Source: Burkholderiales bacterium (GTDB taxonomy: Bacteria > Pseudomonadota > Gammaproteobacteria > Burkholderiales > SG8-39). Taken from it: DNA of 64,000 nt. Shown here piece by piece: positions 41,745 to 50,628 of the stretch. The notes below the pieces were generated by a model. The model had not been told where the DNA came from and searched no databases. It worked only from the letters and a program-made list of their open reading frames with translations. Numbering within the stretch: the first letter of the stretch is position 1; the number at the start of each line of letters is the position of its first letter. The position numbers and the translations under genes are program-made. The stretch lies in assembly GCA_020848075.1 (NCBI GenBank), contig JADLAV010000031.1, positions 154,840 to 218,839 on the forward strand. The letters are read 5' to 3'.

Positions 41745-42437
41745 TCACGCGCGCTCCACGACCAGCACGCCGTCCTGCAACCGCAGCACCCGGTCGGCGC
41801 GCGCCGCAAGCGCGGGATCGTGAGTGACGATCACGTAGCTCGTGCCATACGTGCGATTCAGTGCGAGCATCAGCTCGTAGACCGACGTCGCGGTCAGCCG
41901 GTCCAGATTGCCGGTCGGCTCGTCGGCGAGCACGCACGCGGGCCGCGTCACGAGCGCCCGGGCCACCGCGGCGCGCTGCCGCTCGCCGCCGGAGAGCTGG
42001 CTGGGCGCGTGCTCGAGCCGCTCGCCGAGCCCCACCTCGCGCAGCACCTCGGCCGCCCGCGCCTGCGCTTCGGCACGCGGCATGCGGCGGATGAGCAGGG
42101 GCATCGCGACGTTCTCGAGCGCGCTGAACTCCATCAGGAGGTGGTGAAACTGGTAGACGAACCCGAGCGCGGCGTTGCGCAGCCGTCCGCGCTCGACGTC
42201 CGACATCGCGGTCATCGGGCGGCCGAGGATCTCGACTGCGCCCGCGGTCGACTCGTCGAGCCCGCCGAGCACGTGCAGGAGGGTGCTCTTGCCGGACCCG
42301 GAGGCGCCGACAATCGCGACGACTTCGCCGGCGGCGACCTCCATGTCGACGCCGCGGAGCACCGGCAGCGGCACGCGCCCCTCGAAGTATGTCTTCTCCA
42401 ACCCGCGGCAGGCGAGGACCGGCGCCACCGCGGTCAC
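41745..42437 (-). CDS. lolD: Lipoprotein-releasing ABC transporter ATPase LolD
   Basis: ATPase of the LolCDE complex that extracts lipoproteins from the inner membrane for LolA. GTG 42437, preceded by GGGAGG, gives 230 residues; the 24 upstream residues in the listed ORF overlap lolC. Walker [11 protein letters not shown], the LolD-type [18 protein letters not shown], signature LSGGERQR, and Walker [12 protein letters not shown] are present. It directly follows the LolC/E gene. Confidence 0.97.
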   Translation of the reverse strand: MTAVAPVLACRGLEKTYFEGRVPLPVLRGVDMEVAAGEVVAIVGASGSGKSTLLHVLGGLDESTAGAVEILGRPMTAMSDVERGRLRNAALGFVYQFHHLLMEFSALENVAMPLLIRRMPRAEAQARAAEVLREVGLGERLEHAPSQLSGGERQRAAVARALVTRPACVLADEPTGNLDRLTATSVYELMLALNRTYGTSYVIVTHDPALAARADRVLRLQDGVLVVERA

Positions 42438-42465
42438 GTCGCCCTCCCCGGGTGCGCGCCACGCA

Positions 42466-43707
42466 TCATTCGTACCTGAGCGCCTCGGCCGGCCGCACGC
42501 GCGCCGCACGCCAGCTCGGGTAGAGCGTCGCGAGGAACCCCAGCGCCAGCGCGACCACCGCGATGGCGATCACGTCGCCGCGCTGCAGGTCCGAGGGCAG
42601 CTCGCTGATCATGTACACGTCTTTCGCGAGGAACCGGATGCTGAGCAGCCGCTCGAGCGCCGGCACCACCACGTCGATGTTCAGGGCGAGCGCGATCCCG
42701 CCGACCACGCCGAGCACCGTGCCGAGCACCCCGATCACCGCGCCCTGCACGACGAAGATCTGCATGATGCTGCCCGGGGTCGCGCCGAGCGTGCGCAGGA
42801 TGGCGATGTCGGACTGCTTGTCGGTGACGGCGATCACGAGCGTGGAGACCATGTTGAACGCAGCGACCGCGATGATCAGCGTGAGGATGATGAACATCAT
42901 GGTCTTCTCGATCTGCACCGCGCGGAAGAAGTTCGCGTGGCTGCGCGTCCAGTCGCTGACGTACACGTCGCCCCCGGCCGCCCGGGCCACGTCGCGCGCG
43001 ACCGCGCGCGCCCGGAACAGATCGTCGAGCTTGAGGCGCACGCCGGAGATCTGGTCCCCCATCTGGTACAGCCGTTGCGCGTCCTCGAGATTCACCAGCG
43101 CGAGCCCGCCGTCGTACTCGAAGAAGCCGACGTCGAACACGCCGACGACCTTGAACTGCTTGAGCCGCGGGATGACCCCCGCCGGAGTGACGAGCCCCTG
43201 CGGCGCGATCAGCGTGACGTGATCGCCCGGATGGGCGCGGAGCGCGCGGGCGAGATCAATGCCGAGCACGATGCCGAATTCGCCGGGTACGAGCGCCGCG
43301 AGCCGCCCGGCGGCCATATGCGCGCCGATCTCCGCCACCTCGTCCTCGAGCTCGGGCACCACGCCCCTGACCAGCACGCCGCGCACGACGCCGTCGTGCG
43401 AGAGGAGGCCCTGCGCGTTGACATAGGGCGCGGCCGCGACGACGTGCGGCACCCGCCGCGCACGCTCGGCCACCGCGCGCCAGCCCCGGAGCACGTTGTC
43501 CGGCCCGGTGATCTCGACGTGCGAGGCCACCGAGAGGATGCGCGTACGCACTTCCCGCTGGAAGCCGTTCATGACGGAAAGCACCACGATGAGCGCGGCA
43601 ACGCCGAGCGCGATGCCGAGCATCGAGACGAGCGAGATGAAGGAGACGAAGTGGTTGCGGCGCTTGGCGCGGGTGTAGCGCAGGCCGACGAGAAGCTCGT
43701 ACCGCAC
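42466..43707 (-). CDS. lolC: Lipoprotein-releasing ABC transporter permease LolC/E
   Basis: Permease of the Lol export machine. 413 residues from GTG 43707. The N-terminal [40 protein letters not shown] is the expected first helix, followed by a large periplasmic domain (about 45-260) and three C-terminal helices ([60 protein letters not shown]). Only one permease gene is present with lolD, the usual state in organisms with a single LolF-type or LolC/E protein. It is divergent from the rpfE-recJ pair. Confidence 0.95.
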   Translation of the reverse strand: MRYELLVGLRYTRAKRRNHFVSFISLVSMLGIALGVAALIVVLSVMNGFQREVRTRILSVASHVEITGPDNVLRGWRAVAERARRVPHVVAAAPYVNAQGLLSHDGVVRGVLVRGVVPELEDEVAEIGAHMAAGRLAALVPGEFGIVLGIDLARALRAHPGDHVTLIAPQGLVTPAGVIPRLKQFKVVGVFDVGFFEYDGGLALVNLEDAQRLYQMGDQISGVRLKLDDLFRARAVARDVARAAGGDVYVSDWTRSHANFFRAVQIEKTMMFIILTLIIAVAAFNMVSTLVIAVTDKQSDIAILRTLGATPGSIMQIFVVQGAVIGVLGTVLGVVGGIALALNIDVVVPALERLLSIRFLAKDVYMISELPSDLQRGDVIAIAVVALALGFLATLYPSWRAARVRPAEALRYE

Positions 43708-43880
43708 GCGGATGGCGTCTTGGCGAGGACGCGCAAGTGTGCCACACGCCCATGGTTTGCGCGACCGCGTTCGCGCCGAGCGCGCGTGCTAGACTGGCGG
43801 CGACCGTGCCCGATGAGCGCGACACCGCGCGCACCGGGCGCGGGCGCTTGCGCAGCCACCCGCGGCTCGCCTCTGGCGCG

Positions 43881-44900
43881 ATGAACCTCCACCTGATCGT
43901 TCCTGATCTCCTCTGGCCCCAAGACCGGGAGCCCGCCGACCGCGCTGCGCGGCACGATGCGATCGAGCTGCTGCTCGCGCGGGGCCGGCGCGCGGCACGC
44001 CCCGCGGCCGGTCTCGAGCAGTGGTTGCTCGAGCGCTTCGGCGCCGGCTGCGCTGGCGATTGCCCCGCGGCGCCGTATTCGCTCGCGGCGGACGACCACG
44101 ATCCGGGCGAGGCCTGGTGGCTGCGCGCGGATCCGGTCCATCTCGAGGTGGATCGCGATACCCTGTGGATTGCCGACAGCGCCACGTTCGACGTCTCGCG
44201 CGACGAGGCCGATGCGCTCGTCGCGGGGTTGAACGCACGCTTCGCGCCCGACATCGCGTTCGCGGCGGTCCGGCCCGACCGCTGGTACGCCCGCGTGGCT
44301 CGCCCACCCGCGATCGCGACCTCGCCGATCGCGGACGTGCGCGGCCGCTCGGTGCAAGATTTCCTCCCGCGAGGCGCCGATGCGATGCACTGGCATGCGG
44401 TGCTGAACGAGGTGCAGATGCTGCTCCACGAGCACCCGGTGAACGAGGCGCGCGAGGCCCGCGGCGCCGCGTCGATCAACAGCATCTGGTTGTGGGGCGG
44501 TGGGCGGCGGACGGCGCTCGCCCGGAAGCCCTACGCATGCGTGTGGGCCGACGACCCGGTCGCGCGCGGGCTGGCGCGTGCCGCGGGGACGCGGCACGCT
44601 CATCTCCCGCGCGCGGCAGCGGCGCTCCTGGATGTGGCCGGCGATGCCGGCGTCGCCGCGGTGGTGCTGGATGCGCTGCGGGGAGCCGCCGCCTACGGCG
44701 ACGAGCGCGCCTGGCACGACGCGCTCGGCGTGCTCGAGCGCGACTGGTTCGCGCCGCTCCTGCACGCGCTGCGCGCCGGCCGCATCGGGATGATCACGCT
44801 GCATGCGCTGGGGATGACGCGCACGCTGGAAGCGGAGACGACGCGCCAGGACCTGCGCTTCCTCTGGCGACGCGCGAAGCCGTTGGCGGCCTACGCATGA
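43881..44900 (+). CDS. RpfE-like / phosphoglycerate-mutase-like protein upstream of recJ
   Basis: 339 residues from ATG 43881 (MNLHLIVPDLLWPQ). It resembles betaproteobacterial proteins annotated as RpfE-type regulators or cofactor-independent phosphoglycerate mutase-like proteins that precede recJ. Conserved segments include LADDHDPGEAWWLRADPVHL-type sequence, HWHAVLNEVQMLLHEHPVNEARE and INSIWLWGGGR. I do not see a complete mutase active site, so no enzymatic claim is made. Its stop overlaps the recJ start as ATGA, indicating co-translation. The 48 upstream residues in the listed ORF are leader. Confidence 0.8.
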   Translation: MNLHLIVPDLLWPQDREPADRAARHDAIELLLARGRRAARPAAGLEQWLLERFGAGCAGDCPAAPYSLAADDHDPGEAWWLRADPVHLEVDRDTLWIADSATFDVSRDEADALVAGLNARFAPDIAFAAVRPDRWYARVARPPAIATSPIADVRGRSVQDFLPRGADAMHWHAVLNEVQMLLHEHPVNEAREARGAASINSIWLWGGGRRTALARKPYACVWADDPVARGLARAAGTRHAHLPRAAAALLDVAGDAGVAAVVLDALRGAAAYGDERAWHDALGVLERDWFAPLLHALRAGRIGMITLHALGMTRTLEAETTRQDLRFLWRRAKPLAAYA

Positions 44901-46591
44901 CGACGGCGATCAGCGTCCGCAAGGTGCCGCAGCGCGAGTTCCACCTGCTGGTGCAGCAAGGGGTGCATCCGCTCCTGTCGCGGCTTCTCGTCGCGCGCGG
45001 CGTGCGAAGCCCGGCGGAGCTCGGCTACGAGCTCGGCTCGCTCCTGCCGCCCGGCGAGATGAAGAACGCCGAGGCGGCCGGCGAGCTCGTCGCCGATCAC
45101 GTCCAGGCAGGCAAGCGGATCCTCATCGTCGCGGACTACGACTGCGATGGCGCGACTGCGTGTGCGGTCGGCATCCGCGCCCTCCGGGCGTTCGGGGGCC
45201 GCGTCGAGTATCTCGTGCCGAACCGGTTCGAGACTGGCTATGGCCTCTCGCCCGAAGTGGTCGAGGCCGCGGCAGCGCGCGCACCCGACCTGATCGTCAC
45301 GGTCGACAACGGCATCGCGAGCGTCGAGGGCGTCGCCGCCGCCAACCGTCTCGGCATCGCGACGCTCGTCACCGACCATCATCTGCCTGGCGACACGCTG
45401 CCGGATGCGGCCTGCATCGTCGACCCGAGCCAGCCGGGCGACCGGTTTCCGAGCAAGTCGATCGCGGGCGTCGGCGTCATGTTCTACGTGATGCTCGCCG
45501 CGCGCGCCGCGCTCCGGCGCCGCGGCGCGTTCGCCGATCGGCCCGAACCCAACCTGGCGGACCTGCTCGACCTCGTCGCCCTCGGGACCGTGGCGGACGT
45601 CGTCCGGCTGGATCACAACAACCGCGTGCTCGTCAGCCAGGGCCTCACGCGGATCCGCGCTGGCCGCATGCAGCCGGGTGTCGCCGCGCTCTTCGCCGTC
45701 GCGGGCCGCAACCCGCGGCGCGCCGGGACGTTCGACCTGGGCTTCGCGATCGGACCGCGGCTGAACGCCGCCGGCCGGCTCGCCGACATGAGCCTCGGCG
45801 TCGAGTGTCTCGTCACCGACGACCCGGGCCGCGCGCTCAACATCGCGCGCGAGCTCGACGCGCTGAACCGCGAGCGCCGCGAGCTCGAGGCCGGCATGCA
45901 GCGCGACGCCGAGGCGCTGCTGGCGGACTTCGATCCCGGCGAGTCGACGAGCGCCTGCCTGTTCGACCCGCAATGGCACCAGGGCGTGGTCGGCCTGCTC
46001 GCCGCACGGCTGAAGGACCGCCTGCACCGTCCGGTGTTCGCGTTTGCGCCGGCGAGCGCGGGCGAGCTGCGCGGGTCGGGCCGGTCGATCCCCGGGTTGC
46101 ACCTCCGCGACGCGCTCGACCTCGTCGCCAAGCGGGCGCCCGGGCTGCTCCTACGCTTCGGCGGACACGCGGCGGCTGCGGGTCTCACGCTGCGCGCTGA
46201 AGGGCTCGCGCAATTTCGCGCGCTGCTCGAGGCCGCAGTGCGCGAGATGGCCGATCCGGCGGCGCTCGCGCGCACCGTCGAGACCGACGGCTCGCTCGAG
46301 GTGGAGTTCGCGAGCCTGGACGTCGCGCGCATGCTCGAGCGCGAGACGTGGGGCCAGGGCTTCCCGCAGCCGGTGTTCCTGGACGAGTTCACGGTGCAGA
46401 GCCAGCGGATCGTCGGCGAGCGCCACCTGAAGCTGCGGCTGGCGCGTCGGGGTCGGAGCTTCGCCGCGATTCTGTTCCGGCACGAAACGCCGGTGCCCGA
46501 GCGCATCCGCGGCGCCTATCGCCTCGCGATCGACGACTTCAGCGGCGCGGAATCGGTGCAGCTCACGCTCGAACACTGGGAGGCGGCCTGA
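44897..46591 (+). CDS. recJ: Single-stranded-DNA-specific exonuclease RecJ
   Basis: 5'-3' ssDNA exonuclease for RecF-pathway recombination and repair. ATG 44897 overlaps the preceding stop and gives 564 residues. DHH-family motifs are in order: VADYDCDGATA, VTVDNGIAS, VTDHHLPG and LVALGTVADVVRL; the DHHA1 region ends in RFGGHAAAAGLTL; a C-terminal OB-like domain follows. The 856-codon listed ORF includes 292 codons read out of frame through the upstream gene. Confidence 0.97.
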   Translation: MTTAISVRKVPQREFHLLVQQGVHPLLSRLLVARGVRSPAELGYELGSLLPPGEMKNAEAAGELVADHVQAGKRILIVADYDCDGATACAVGIRALRAFGGRVEYLVPNRFETGYGLSPEVVEAAAARAPDLIVTVDNGIASVEGVAAANRLGIATLVTDHHLPGDTLPDAACIVDPSQPGDRFPSKSIAGVGVMFYVMLAARAALRRRGAFADRPEPNLADLLDLVALGTVADVVRLDHNNRVLVSQGLTRIRAGRMQPGVAALFAVAGRNPRRAGTFDLGFAIGPRLNAAGRLADMSLGVECLVTDDPGRALNIARELDALNRERRELEAGMQRDAEALLADFDPGESTSACLFDPQWHQGVVGLLAARLKDRLHRPVFAFAPASAGELRGSGRSIPGLHLRDALDLVAKRAPGLLLRFGGHAAAAGLTLRAEGLAQFRALLEAAVREMADPAALARTVETDGSLEVEFASLDVARMLERETWGQGFPQPVFLDEFTVQSQRIVGERHLKLRLARRGRSFAAILFRHETPVPERIRGAYRLAIDDFSGAESVQLTLEHWEAA

Positions 46592-46662
46592 CCGCACGCG
46601 CCGCCGGGACACACGCCAGGACTTCCCGAGGTCAGCCAACGCAGCGAGTCGAAGGAGCAGCC

Positions 46663-46872
46663 ATGGAGCGAAAGCGCGTCAACTCGAGCCGGATCCGGAC
46701 CGTCGGGTACGACCCGAAGACCCGCACCCTCGAGGTCGAGTTCAGCGACGGCCAAGTGATGGCCTACGGCGGCGTGTCGCCCGAAATCCACCGGCAGTTC
46801 ATGGCGGCGCCGTCCCCGACGAGCTTCTTCGAGGACAAGATCGCCGAGGACTTCACGGGACGTCGGGTGTGA
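46663..46872 (+). CDS. KTSC domain-containing small protein
   Basis: 69-residue protein (MERKRVNSSRIRTVGYDP) with AAGGAG at good spacing upstream. The sequence matches the KTSC domain, named for its occurrence at the C-terminus of some lysyl-tRNA synthetases: VNSSRIRTVGYDPKTRTLEV, FSDGQVMAYGGVSPEIHRQF and SPTSFFEDKI. The function of free-standing KTSC proteins is unknown; nucleic-acid or tRNA binding has been suggested. It is 71 bp after recJ on the same strand. The track merges it into a longer out-of-frame ORF. Confidence 0.88.
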   Translation: MERKRVNSSRIRTVGYDPKTRTLEVEFSDGQVMAYGGVSPEIHRQFMAAPSPTSFFEDKIAEDFTGRRV

Positions 46873-46972
46873 GCGCGAGCGTGCCGGCATCGCGTGTGCG
46901 GTGCGTCATGCCCGAGCGAGCGGGTTTGGCTAAACTCCGGCGTCCCCGCGCTACCTTCGGACGCTCATCGCC

Positions 46973-48238
46973 ATGACGCCCCTGCTGCGTAACGTCATCG
47001 CCCGCTTCGGATCGCGCACCTCGCTGCCCTTTCGCGTGCAGTTCGCCGATGGATCGACGTGGCAGAACCATCCGGGCACGCCGGCCGCCACGTTCACGTT
47101 CAAGACGCGGGCCGCGCAGCTCGCCACGATCGTCTTCGGCCACATCGGGCTGCTCGACGCCTACTTCGACCGGCAGATCGAGATCGACGGCGATTTCAAT
47201 GCGATCTTCAAGATCGGCGGCGAGAGCGGCTTCGACCAGGGCGTGGACCGGCTCCCGATCCGGGTGCGCAACCAATGGCACGAGCTCCGGTTTTCGAACA
47301 AGACGATCGCGCAGGCCAAGACGAATGCGCGCTTCCACTACGGGCTCGGCGCGGATTTCTACCGGCAGTGGCTCGACGTGCCGCTGATGATGTACACCTG
47401 CGCGTACTGGAAGGAAGGAACGCGCAGCGTCGAGGAGGCGCAGGCGAACAAGATCGAGCACGTCTGCCGAAAGATCCGCCTCGCGGCGGGCGAATCGGTC
47501 ATCGACATCGGGTGCGGCTTCGGCGGCTTCATGTTCCAGGCCGTCGAGCGCTACGGGGTGCACGGCACCGCGCTCAACACCACCACCGAGCAGGTCGAGT
47601 GGCTGCGCGAGGAGGTGGAGCGGCGCGCGCTCGCCGACCGGATCAACGTGCGGGAGGCCGACTTCCGCGAGGTCGACCGCCAGTTCGACAAGGTGGTGTC
47701 GATCGGCGTGCTGGAGCACGCGGGCCGCGACCAATTGCGCGCGGTGGTGAAGGCCCACGCCGACTTTCTGAAGCCCGGCGGGCTCGGCATGCTGCACTTC
47801 ATCGGCCACGTGGGCGTGCGCGACACCGAGTTCTACATCCGCAGGCACGTCTTCCCCGGCGGCTGGATCCCGAGCCTCGCCGAGGCGATCACCGCCATGG
47901 AAGACTGCGGGCTCGAGGTGATCGACATCGAGAACCTGCGGCGCCACTACGCGCTCACGCTCGACGCGTGGGCGGAGCGCTTCGATCGCAACTGGACGGC
48001 GATCCAGGCGCTCGACCCGGGGAAGTTCGACGAGCGCTTCCGCCGCATCTGGCGGGTGTACCTGCGCGGCTGCGCCGAAATGTTCCGCGCGCCGCACGGC
48101 CGCACGCATCTTTTCCAGATCGTCTTCGGCAAGGGCAACATCGACCGCAAGCGCTACCCCATGAGCCGCGCGTTCCTCTACGACGACGCGGCACGGGCGC
48201 GCCGTGCGGAGGACGCGTCGCTCCCTCGCGCGGCCTAG
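46973..48238 (+). CDS. Cyclopropane-fatty-acyl-phospholipid synthase family methyltransferase
   Basis: SAM-dependent enzyme that adds a methylene or methyl group to unsaturated acyl chains of membrane phospholipids. 421 residues. SAM motif VIDIGCGFGGFMFQAV; active-site signatures MMYTCAYWKEG (Cys), SIGVLEHAG (Glu) and HFIGHVG (His), FPGGWIPSL, and a Tyr in RRHYALTLDAWAERF. A TAAACT element about 45 bp upstream may be its -10. The FAD oxidoreductase gene starts within 10 bp, which suggests the product is modified further rather than left as a plain cyclopropane. Confidence 0.93.
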   Translation: MTPLLRNVIARFGSRTSLPFRVQFADGSTWQNHPGTPAATFTFKTRAAQLATIVFGHIGLLDAYFDRQIEIDGDFNAIFKIGGESGFDQGVDRLPIRVRNQWHELRFSNKTIAQAKTNARFHYGLGADFYRQWLDVPLMMYTCAYWKEGTRSVEEAQANKIEHVCRKIRLAAGESVIDIGCGFGGFMFQAVERYGVHGTALNTTTEQVEWLREEVERRALADRINVREADFREVDRQFDKVVSIGVLEHAGRDQLRAVVKAHADFLKPGGLGMLHFIGHVGVRDTEFYIRRHVFPGGWIPSLAEAITAMEDCGLEVIDIENLRRHYALTLDAWAERFDRNWTAIQALDPGKFDERFRRIWRVYLRGCAEMFRAPHGRTHLFQIVFGKGNIDRKRYPMSRAFLYDDAARARRAEDASLPRAA

Positions 48239-48247
48239 ACGAAAGTG

Positions 48248-49582
48248 ATGGAAACGTACGCGGATCGCAAGAACCGGCTCGTCCGCGACCTCGCCGCGAC
48301 CGCGGGCGCGCCGCCGCGTCTGTGCAAGGACACCTCCAACCTGTTCCGCGACCGCGCACCGGGACCGCGGCGGCGCCTGGACGTTCGCGCCTTCAATCAC
48401 GTGCTTGCCGTCGACCGGGAGGCGGGCTGGGTGGATGCGGAGGGAATGACGCCGTATGCGGCGCTCACGGAAGCGACGCTCGCGCACGGCGTCATGGTCT
48501 GCGTCGTCCCGCAGTTGAAGTCGATCACCATCGGCGGCGCGGTCGCGGGCGTGGGCATCGAGTCGTCCTCCTTCCGGCACGGGCTGGTGCACGAGTCGAT
48601 CGAGGAGTTCGAGGTGCTCCTGGGCGACGGTTCGGTGGTGCTCGCCCGGCCGGACAACGAGCACGCGGACCTCTTCTTCGGTTTCCCGAACACCTACGGG
48701 ACGCTCGGCTACGCCCTGCGCGTGCGCGCGAAGACCGTGCCCGTGCGCCCGTTCGTGCGGCTGACCCACGTCCGGCACACCGATCCGCGCGCGTACTTCG
48801 CCGAGCTCGAGCGCGCCTGCGGCACCGATGCGGACTTCGTCGATGGCGTGGTCTTCGGTCCCGCCGAGCAGGTGCTCACCGTGGGCCGATTCGTCGACGA
48901 GGCCCCGTACGCCAGCGACTACACTTACGAGCGGATCTATTACCGCTCGCTCCGGACCCGTACGGAGGACTACCTCGGCGTGCACGACTACATCTGGCGC
49001 TGGGACACCGACTGGTTCTGGTGCTCCAAGAACCTCCATGCCCAGAACCCGATCGTCCGGCGCCTGCTCGGCCGCAAGCGCCTGAACTCGGTCTTCTATA
49101 CGAAGGTGATGCGCTGGAACGCGCGCGTCGGCCTCACCCGCCGCATCGATCGCATGCTCGGCAAGCATCCGGAGTCGGTGATCCAGGACGTCGACATTCC
49201 GATCGAGCGCGCGCCCGAGTTCCTCGAGTTCTTCCTGCGCGAGATCGGGATCCTGCCGGTCTGGATCTGCCCGTTCCGGTCGCCGGATGCCGGGCGGCGC
49301 TGGCCGCTCTTTCCGGCCGATCCGCGCAAGCTCTACGTGAACTTCGGCTTCTGGGACGTGGTCCGCCCCGACGAGCCGCATCCGCCCGGGCACTTCAATC
49401 GCCTGGTCGAGCGCAAGGTGCACGAACTCGCCGGGATCAAGTCGCTCTACTCGGACGCCTACTTCACGCCCGACGAGTTCTGGGCGAGCTACGACCGCGC
49501 CGCCTACGAAGCGTTGAAGGCCCGGTACGACCCCAACCGCGTCTTCAAGGATCTGTACGAGAAAACGGTCTTGAAGCAGTGA
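48248..49582 (+). CDS. FAD-binding oxidoreductase (FAD_binding_4 type) paired with the CFAS-like enzyme
   Basis: About 444 residues from ATG 48248 (a GTG three bases earlier is possible). The PCMH-type FAD domain (about 20-180) has LCKDTSNLFRDR, NHVLAVDREAGWVDAEGMTPYAAL and QLKSITIGGAVAGVGIESSSFRHG. The rest resembles DHCR24-like proteins (DYIWRWDTDWFWCSKN, LYVNFGFWDVVRP, YSDAYFTPDEFWASYD). Such oxidoreductases adjoin CFAS-like methyltransferases in tuberculostearic-acid loci of actinobacteria and in furan fatty acid loci of alphaproteobacteria. Here it is 9 bp after the methyltransferase, so a joint role in branched or modified fatty acids is inferred. Confidence 0.85.
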   Translation: METYADRKNRLVRDLAATAGAPPRLCKDTSNLFRDRAPGPRRRLDVRAFNHVLAVDREAGWVDAEGMTPYAALTEATLAHGVMVCVVPQLKSITIGGAVAGVGIESSSFRHGLVHESIEEFEVLLGDGSVVLARPDNEHADLFFGFPNTYGTLGYALRVRAKTVPVRPFVRLTHVRHTDPRAYFAELERACGTDADFVDGVVFGPAEQVLTVGRFVDEAPYASDYTYERIYYRSLRTRTEDYLGVHDYIWRWDTDWFWCSKNLHAQNPIVRRLLGRKRLNSVFYTKVMRWNARVGLTRRIDRMLGKHPESVIQDVDIPIERAPEFLEFFLREIGILPVWICPFRSPDAGRRWPLFPADPRKLYVNFGFWDVVRPDEPHPPGHFNRLVERKVHELAGIKSLYSDAYFTPDEFWASYDRAAYEALKARYDPNRVFKDLYEKTVLKQ

Positions 49583-49615
49583 ATCGGGCGGCCGCGTGCG
49601 CCGGCCGCGGCGGCG

Positions 49616-50548
49616 TCAGAGCCCGCCAAGCACCCGCAGATGCTGCGCGACCGAGCGGCCGAGCGCGCTCAGGGCGTAGCCGCCCTCCAGCATCGAGACG
49701 ATGCGGCCGCGGGCGAACCGCTCGGCGACGCGCTTCACCTGCTCCGTCACCCAGGCATAGTCGGCATCCACCAGCCGCAGCATCGCCATGTCGTCCTCGA
49801 CGTGCGCGTCGAAGCCCGCCGAGACGAACACCATCTGCGGGGCGAATGCCGCGAGCGCCGGCATCCACGCCTCCGCCACCGCCTTGCGGAACCCTTCGCT
49901 GCCGGTACCGGCGGGCAGCGGCACGTTCACCATGTTCGGCGCGGGATCCTCGGTGCCGCTGTACGGATAGAAGGGATGCTGGAAGGTGTTCACCATCAGC
50001 ACGCGCGGGTCGTCGGCGAAGATCGCCTCGGTGCCGTTGCCGTGGTGCACGTCGAAGTCGACGATCGCGACGCGCTCCAGCCCGTGATGCTCGATGGCGT
50101 GCTTCGCCGCGACCGCGATGTTGTTGAAGATGCAGAAGCCCATCGCGCGCGTGCGGGTCGCATGGTGCCCCGGCGGCCGGACGCTGCAGAACGCGTTCGC
50201 GTGCTTGCCGCCGAGGACGAGATCGGTCGCGAGCACGCCCGCGCCCGCCGCGCGCAGCGCCGCATCGAGCGTTCCCGGGCTCATCGCGGTGTCCGGATCG
50301 AGATGGACGATGCCGTGCGACGGCGCCGCCGACTGGATCGCCTCGACGTAGGGCCGCGGATGCACGCGGAGGAGCTGCTCATCGGATGCGCGCGGCGCAT
50401 CGTAGGGCGCCAGGAAATCCGCGATCCGGCCGGCGATCAGCGCGTCGTCGATCGCGGCGAGGCGCTCGGGACACTCCGGATGCTGTGCCCCCATGTCGTG
50501 CCGGGAACAATCGGCGTGGGAGATGAACGCCGTCGCGGCCGTTGCCAT
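49616..50548 (-). CDS. Histone deacetylase family protein
   Basis: Zinc-dependent deacetylase of the class II/AcuC/acetylpolyamine amidohydrolase group. ATG 50548, preceded by GAGGAAT, gives 310 residues; the listed 415-codon ORF adds unrelated upstream sequence. Signatures: HPECPERL, RPPGHHATRTRAMGFCIFNN, the zinc-site VDFDVHHGNGTEAIF, FVSAGFDAHVEDDM and LEGGYALSALGRS. Substrate (acetyl-lysine or acetylpolyamine) cannot be told from sequence. It is convergent with the FAD oxidoreductase and divergent from moxR. Confidence 0.93.
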   Translation of the reverse strand: MATAATAFISHADCSRHDMGAQHPECPERLAAIDDALIAGRIADFLAPYDAPRASDEQLLRVHPRPYVEAIQSAAPSHGIVHLDPDTAMSPGTLDAALRAAGAGVLATDLVLGGKHANAFCSVRPPGHHATRTRAMGFCIFNNIAVAAKHAIEHHGLERVAIVDFDVHHGNGTEAIFADDPRVLMVNTFQHPFYPYSGTEDPAPNMVNVPLPAGTGSEGFRKAVAEAWMPALAAFAPQMVFVSAGFDAHVEDDMAMLRLVDADYAWVTEQVKRVAERFARGRIVSMLEGGYALSALGRSVAQHLRVLGGL

Positions 50549-50628
50549 ATATTCCTCATTCGCTCCGCAATGCGCGCTGCAATGATAGCGCAAGAGCGCG
50601 TAAACTACCGTTTTTCGGCGCTTTTCCC

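Noticed and set aside
47059-50127. 1022-aa plus-strand ORF
   Set aside because: Out-of-frame reading through the CFAS-like and FAD oxidoreductase genes, both of which have strong family motifs in other frames.
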